Source of the DNA: Clostridiales bacterium
GTDB taxonomy: Bacteria; Bacillota_A; Clostridia; Christensenellales; Aristaeellaceae
Reading direction: 5' to 3'
Assembly: GCA_024684665.1 (NCBI GenBank)
Contig: JAIKWN010000256.1
Location: 1-9,401 of the forward strand
Length of the DNA stretch: 9,401 bases
Position 1 is the first letter of the stretch; every line of letters begins with the position of its first letter. Made by a program: the position numbers and the translations under genes. Below are positions 5,925 through 9,401 of the stretch, piece after piece. A model generated the notes under the pieces. It saw only the letters and a program-made list of their open reading frames with translations, was not told the DNA's origin and did not search any database.

Positions 5925-6534
5925 ATCCTTCGCAGAACGCCCGCAGGAGCGCCAGGCCACACGAACCACTCTTTTCCGGATGGAACTGGCAGCCCATCAC
6001 GTTTCCGGAACCGACCGCCGCTGTCACAGGGATCCCATATTCCGCTTCGGCCAGCAGCGCATCCCCGCAATGCACCGCGGAGAAGCTGTGCACGAAATAC
6101 ATGCAGTCCCCTTCCCGGGTGTTTGCGAGCAGCGGATGCTCCGGCCGCGTGAGATGCAGCGCGTTCCAGCCGATAGCCGGAGTCTTCAGGCCTTCTGGCA
6201 GGCGGGGCGCCATATCCGTCACCTCTCCCGGCAGCAGGCCCAGCCCCTCGTGTACACCGAACTCCTCGCTTTTTTCAAAGAGAAGCTGCATTCCAAGGCA
6301 GATGCCGAGCAGCGGCTTCCCCGACGCCGCCAGCGAGACGAGCGCCATGTCCAGCCCACGTTCCGCCAGCTTCTTCCGCGCATCCCCGAAAGCGCCGACC
6401 CCGGGCAGGACGATGCGGTCCGCCTTAGCGAGCTCCGCGGCATCCCCGGTTACAACGGTTTCCGCACCGATGGCGGAGAAGGAACAGCGCAAGGAAAAAA
6501 GATTTCCCACCCCGTAATCCACGATAGCGATCAT
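5923..6534 (-). CDS. hisH: Imidazole glycerol phosphate synthase, glutamine amidotransferase subunit
   Basis: A 203-residue class I (triad) glutamine amidotransferase. It hydrolyses glutamine and channels ammonia into the HisF barrel. The triad is C79 in [10 protein letters not shown]185 and E187 in [17 protein letters not shown] at the N-terminus, LPGVGAFGD (43-51) and YFVHSF are family signatures. The ATG overlaps the hisB stop by four bases (ATGA); the ribosome binding site is weak (AAGGGA), so translation probably depends on coupling with hisB. The stop falls inside the ribosome binding site of hisA. Confidence 0.97.
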   Translation of the reverse strand: MIAIVDYGVGNLFSLRCSFSAIGAETVVTGDAAELAKADRIVLPGVGAFGDARKKLAERGLDMALVSLAASGKPLLGICLGMQLLFEKSEEFGVHEGLGLLPGEVTDMAPRLPEGLKTPAIGWNALHLTRPEHPLLANTREGDCMYFVHSFSAVHCGDALLAEAEYGIPVTAAVGSGNVMGCQFHPEKSGSCGLALLRAFCEG

Positions 6535-7121
6535 ATGAGCGTCCCTTTCGTCGAAGGAATCTCTCCGGCAAGGCGGGTATCCACGGAAACTGCCTCTGAA
6601 AGTGCCCGCCCAAAGCCTTTGAAAATCGATTCTGCCATGTGGTGGGAGTTTTCACCATCCAGCATACGGATGTGCAGCGTCATTCCGGCAGAGCGGCAAA
6701 CAGCGAGGAAAAACTCTTTCACCAGTTCCGTGTCGAACGCGCCGATCTTCTCCGTAGGAAACGCGCAGGAAAAACGCAGGCATGACCGCCCGGAGAGATC
6801 CAGTGCAACGAGAGACAGCGCTTCGTCCATAGGCAGGATGAAGCTGCCGTATCGGCGGATCCCCCTTTTTTCGCCCAAGGCCTCCGAAAGAGCCGCGCCC
6901 AGTACGATGCCGATGTCCTCCGTGCTGTGGTGGGCGTCAACGAAGGTGTCGCCCCTGCAGGTGACGGACAGGTCGAAGCGCCCGTGCTGGGCGAAAAGTG
7001 TCAGCATATGGTCGAGGAATCCAACACCGGTCTGGATTTCCGTCTTTCCGGATCCATCCAGGTTCAGGGACAGTCGGATGTCCGTTTCCGCTGTCTTCCG
7101 ATTCCGTTCCGCTGTTCTCAT
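6531..7121 (-). CDS. hisB: Imidazoleglycerol-phosphate dehydratase
   Basis: A 196-residue monofunctional dehydratase that converts IGP to imidazole acetol phosphate. It lacks the N-terminal HAD phosphatase domain of enterobacterial HisB, in agreement with the separate PHP phosphatase at the end of the operon. Manganese-binding motifs are present: GFLDHML (34-40), DAHHSTED (62-69, with H64, H65 and E68) and ENSHHMAE (157-164). I chose the ATG at 7121 since it overlaps the hisC stop as ATGA with AAGGAGG four bases upstream. A further in-frame start at 7157 would add 12 residues inside hisC and is less likely. The short spacing of the ribosome binding site is noteworthy but usable when translation is coupled. 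Confidence 0.97.
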   Translation of the reverse strand: MRTAERNRKTAETDIRLSLNLDGSGKTEIQTGVGFLDHMLTLFAQHGRFDLSVTCRGDTFVDAHHSTEDIGIVLGAALSEALGEKRGIRRYGSFILPMDEALSLVALDLSGRSCLRFSCAFPTEKIGAFDTELVKEFFLAVCRSAGMTLHIRMLDGENSHHMAESIFKGFGRALSEAVSVDTRLAGEIPSTKGTLI

Positions 7122-8176
7122 AGTTCCTCCTTCAGGATGCGCTCCGCCACGGCGCACATTCGCTCCATCTGTTCCCTCGTGCCCACGGTGATCCGCAGGC
7201 GATCGGAAACGCCTGGTTTCTCCCAGTATCGTACAAAAACACCTTCGTCCGACAGCCGCTCATAGATTCGCTTTGCTTCCGCCGGCGGTTTCACAAAGAG
7301 AAAGTTGCCGAGGGAATCTGTACACGCGCAGCCCATCTCCCGAAGTCGCGCCTTCGTCCATTCCCGCGCTACCACGATCTTTCCGCAGTTTTCCGCATAA
7401 TAGTCCCACTCCCGGCAAGCGGCGATTCCGGCAGCCTGGGCAAAGCTGCTGACGCCGTAAAGGTCACAGGCGCTGCGGACCGAGGACAGCTCGCGGATGA
7501 TCTCCTCCGATCCCAGCGCATACCCAAGGCGACCGCCCGCTAGGCTCCCGCTCTTCGAAAAAGTTCGCGTGATGAGAAGGTTCGGATATTCCCCGATCAG
7601 CGGGATTGCACTTTCCGCACCGAATTCCACATACGCCTCGTCGATTACCACTACCCTTCTGGGATCAGCAGAAAGGATCTCCCCGATCTCCTCCCTCGAC
7701 AGGGCGAGACCGGTGGGCGCGTTCGGGTTTGGAAAGAGTACCATCTTTCCCGACGCTTTGTAATCCGTCGGATCGAGGGTGTAATCCGCCAGAAGCGATT
7801 TCTTTTCAAGCTTCACCCCCAGCGCAGCCGCAAAATCATCGTAATAATCGTATGTGATCTCTGGTAGAAGCACCGTCCGCTCATCTCCGGCAAAAGCCAT
7901 AAGAGAGAGATACAGCGCCTGATCGGAGCCGTTCGAGGCCATGACGTTTTCCGGTCGAAGACCCAGCCGCGTTGCGAGCGCCTCCCGCAGAACCCGGCAG
8001 TCCGGATCGTTGTAGACGTTAAGACCAGAAACCGCAGCTGCCACAGCCCTGAGAACCCCTGGGGAGGGGGGAAAGGGGGATTCGTTGCTGTTCAGAAGCA
8101 GGACCCCTTCCCTTTCCTCATGGCCGCCTGGAACATAGGGCGGGAGCGCCGCAGCCCGCCTGGTAAGCCAGCTCAT
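7118..8176 (-). CDS. hisC: Histidinol-phosphate aminotransferase
   Basis: A 352-residue fold-type I PLP enzyme of the class I/II aminotransferases, transferring the amino group from glutamate to imidazole acetol phosphate. Hallmarks are LNSNESPF near the N-terminus, SNGSDQAL (81-88) for the cofactor phosphate, FPNPNAPTG (148-156), VIDEAYVEF with D179, and [16 protein letters not shown] with the PLP lysine K208. RITVG near the C-terminus carries the substrate-carboxylate arginine. Length is typical of HisC. A GGGAGG lies just before the ATG, which overlaps hisD by four bases (ATGA). The place between hisD and hisB makes HisC much more likely than another aromatic aminotransferase, though side activity on aromatic 2-oxo acids is possible. 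Confidence 0.96.
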   Translation of the reverse strand: MSWLTRRAAALPPYVPGGHEEREGVLLLNSNESPFPPSPGVLRAVAAAVSGLNVYNDPDCRVLREALATRLGLRPENVMASNGSDQALYLSLMAFAGDERTVLLPEITYDYYDDFAAALGVKLEKKSLLADYTLDPTDYKASGKMVLFPNPNAPTGLALSREEIGEILSADPRRVVVIDEAYVEFGAESAIPLIGEYPNLLITRTFSKSGSLAGGRLGYALGSEEIIRELSSVRSACDLYGVSSFAQAAGIAACREWDYYAENCGKIVVAREWTKARLREMGCACTDSLGNFLFVKPPAEAKRIYERLSDEGVFVRYWEKPGVSDRLRITVGTREQMERMCAVAERILKEEL

Positions 8177-9401
8177 GCGTCCTCCCTGCGAAAAAGTGCC
8201 GCGCGCGCGTGGGCTTCTAATCCTTCCGCTCGGGCGAAGACGGCGATCTCCTCCGCCACTTCGGACAGAGCCTCTTTCGTATAGGAGAGAAACTGTGTTT
8301 TCTTGATGAAGTCATCCACGCTTAATGGACTGGAAAACCGGGCTGTTCCGCTTGTGGGGAGGGTATGGTTTAGCCCCGCCAGATAGTCTCCCAAGGATTC
8401 CGGTGTATATCGCCCCAGAAAGACTGAACCGGCGTTTTTCACGAGGGGCAGTAGTTTGTCCGGTTCTTCCACAGCCAGCTCCAGATGCTCCGGCGCCAGC
8501 TCATTCGCTGCTTCTACAGCTTCCTCTAGGCTGTCCACTACGAGGATACGCCCATTGCGCTCTAAAGAAGCGCGCGCAATTGCCTCCCGGGGGAGGGTCG
8601 CCAGCTGTGTCTCCAATTCCAGAGACACTGCTTCCGCCAAAGATCCGCTGTCCGTCACCAGGACGGCAGCGGCCATGCGGTCGTGCTCCGCCTGGCTGAG
8701 CAGGTCCGCTGCTACAAGGCGTGCGTCGCTCTTTCCGTCCGCCACTACGAGGATCTCACTGGGTCCCGCAATCATATCGATAGCCACCCGTCCGAAGATC
8801 TGGCGTTTCGCTTCTGCCACGTAGGCGTTTCCCGGACCTACAATCTTATCCACTTTCGGGACAGTCTCTGTGCCAAAAGCCAGAGCGGCTATCGCCTGCG
8901 CCCCACCGCAGCGGAAAACGCGAGTTACTCCAGAAAGGTATGCCGCTGCCAGCACCGGTGCGGCGATCTGTCCGTCCTTTCCCGGTGGTGAAACGAGTAC
9001 GATTTCCCGGCAGCCAGCCAGCTTCGCGGGGATGGCATTCATGAACACCGTGGAGGGATAGGCCGCTGTGCCTCCGGGGATATAAAGTCCAACTTTTTCT
9101 ATCGGCGTCACATTCTGGCCCATGTGCACACCGTTGCCGCAGTCCATCGTAAAGCCTTCCCGCAGCTGTCGGCTGTGGAATGCGCGGATGTTATCCGCCG
9201 CCCTGCGCATGGCTCCTGCGAGCGCCGGAGGCAACGCCTCCGCCGCCATTTTGCATTTCTCCGCTGGAACTTCCAGCGGTTCCGGACGGACGCCGTCAAA
9301 GCGCTCCGTGTATTCAAGAACTGCCGCATCTCCCCGCTGCTCTACTTCCCGCAGGATAAGCGAGACGGGCTCCCGAACATCCGCCACTGCCGCATCTCGC
9401 A
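8173..9401 (-). CDS. hisD: Histidinol dehydrogenase, N-terminus beyond the window
   Basis: Zinc- and NAD-dependent enzyme that oxidises L-histidinol in two steps to L-histidine. Numbering from the GTG at 9387, zinc ligands of the family are Q232 and H235 (SQAEHDR), D334 (LGDYLAG) and H393 (GLEAHARAALFR). Catalytic E300-H301 lie in LAPEHLEL, with the further His in GLNHTLPT (H341). NAD-site blocks YIPGGTAAYPS and IVGPGNAYV are also clear. The frame continues from that GTG to the edge (RDAA-V-ADVREPV...). Known HisD proteins are about 430 residues with 20-30 more at the N-terminus, so the GTG is an internal codon and the gene is 5'-truncated here. It is the most upstream his gene visible. Confidence 0.96.
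   Translation of the reverse strand, partial: RDAAVADVREPVSLILREVEQRGDAAVLEYTERFDGVRPEPLEVPAEKCKMAAEALPPALAGAMRRAADNIRAFHSRQLREGFTMDCGNGVHMGQNVTPIEKVGLYIPGGTAAYPSTVFMNAIPAKLAGCREIVLVSPPGKDGQIAAPVLAAAYLSGVTRVFRCGGAQAIAALAFGTETVPKVDKIVGPGNAYVAEAKRQIFGRVAIDMIAGPSEILVVADGKSDARLVAADLLSQAEHDRMAAAVLVTDSGSLAEAVSLELETQLATLPREAIARASLERNGRILVVDSLEEAVEAANELAPEHLELAVEEPDKLLPLVKNAGSVFLGRYTPESLGDYLAGLNHTLPTSGTARFSSPLSVDDFIKKTQFLSYTKEALSEVAEEIAVFARAEGLEAHARAALFRREDA

Noticed and set aside
5902..7191. Very long open frame (429 codons) on the plus strand across hisA, hisH and hisB
   Set aside because: It is antisense to three well-supported his genes. The protein is rich in Arg, Ser and Pro, typical of a reverse-frame shadow in GC-rich DNA, and it has no recognisable domain.
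1..9401. CRISPR arrays, insertion sequences, tRNA genes, phage genes or attachment sites
   Set aside because: I found no spaced direct repeats, transposase-like proteins, tRNA-like cloverleaf or integrase signature on either strand.

Overview
The window carries ordinary bacterial chromosomal DNA of moderately high GC content, apart from one AT-rich gap. It suggests a Bacillota (Clostridia-like, perhaps gut or rumen) genome. The reasons are the strong AGGAGG-type ribosome binding sites, an OhrR regulator of the Bacillus type with a matching TACAATT-N-AATTGTA operator, a PHP-type histidinol phosphatase, and a secreted single-domain CnaB-like protein. The lineage is an inference; no rRNA or tRNA gene is present to confirm it.

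Layout from left to right. (1) 1-1083, plus strand: the 3' part of a HAD-superfamily phosphatase whose reading frame is open to the window edge. (2) 1152-2312, minus strand: a two-gene peroxide-defence operon, gpx (thiol peroxidase of the glutathione peroxidase family) followed by ohrR (organic-hydroperoxide sensor). A good promoter lies in front, and a perfect OhrR-type palindrome covers its -10 box. (3) 2324-2713, minus strand: a small secreted CnaB-like protein. Its terminator hairpin overlaps the gpx promoter. (4) 2714-2931: an AT-rich gap with a candidate promoter and a long-armed inverted repeat. (5) 2932-9401, minus strand: a tightly packed histidine operon in the order hisD-hisC-hisB-hisH-hisA-hisF-hisIE-hisK. 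hisD is cut by the right edge of the window.

The his genes cover all steps after the ATP-phosphoribosyltransferase reaction. HisIE removes pyrophosphate and opens the ring, HisA isomerises ProFAR, and HisH/HisF make IGP and AICAR. HisB dehydrates IGP, HisC transaminates, the PHP phosphatase dephosphorylates, and HisD oxidises histidinol to histidine. Only HisG (with or without HisZ) is missing, and it presumably lies beyond the right edge. Four of the seven junctions are 4-base ATGA overlaps, one is an 8-base overlap, one is a 1-base TAATG overlap, and one is a 13-base gap before a TTG start (hisA). This points to translational coupling.

I see no undescribed multi-gene system here. The most interesting local structure is the gpx-ohrR control region, where terminator, promoter and operator are packed into about 50 bases, together with an OhrR that has a second cysteine placed for a two-cysteine sensing mechanism. 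The stand-alone CnaB-like protein is also worth a look.
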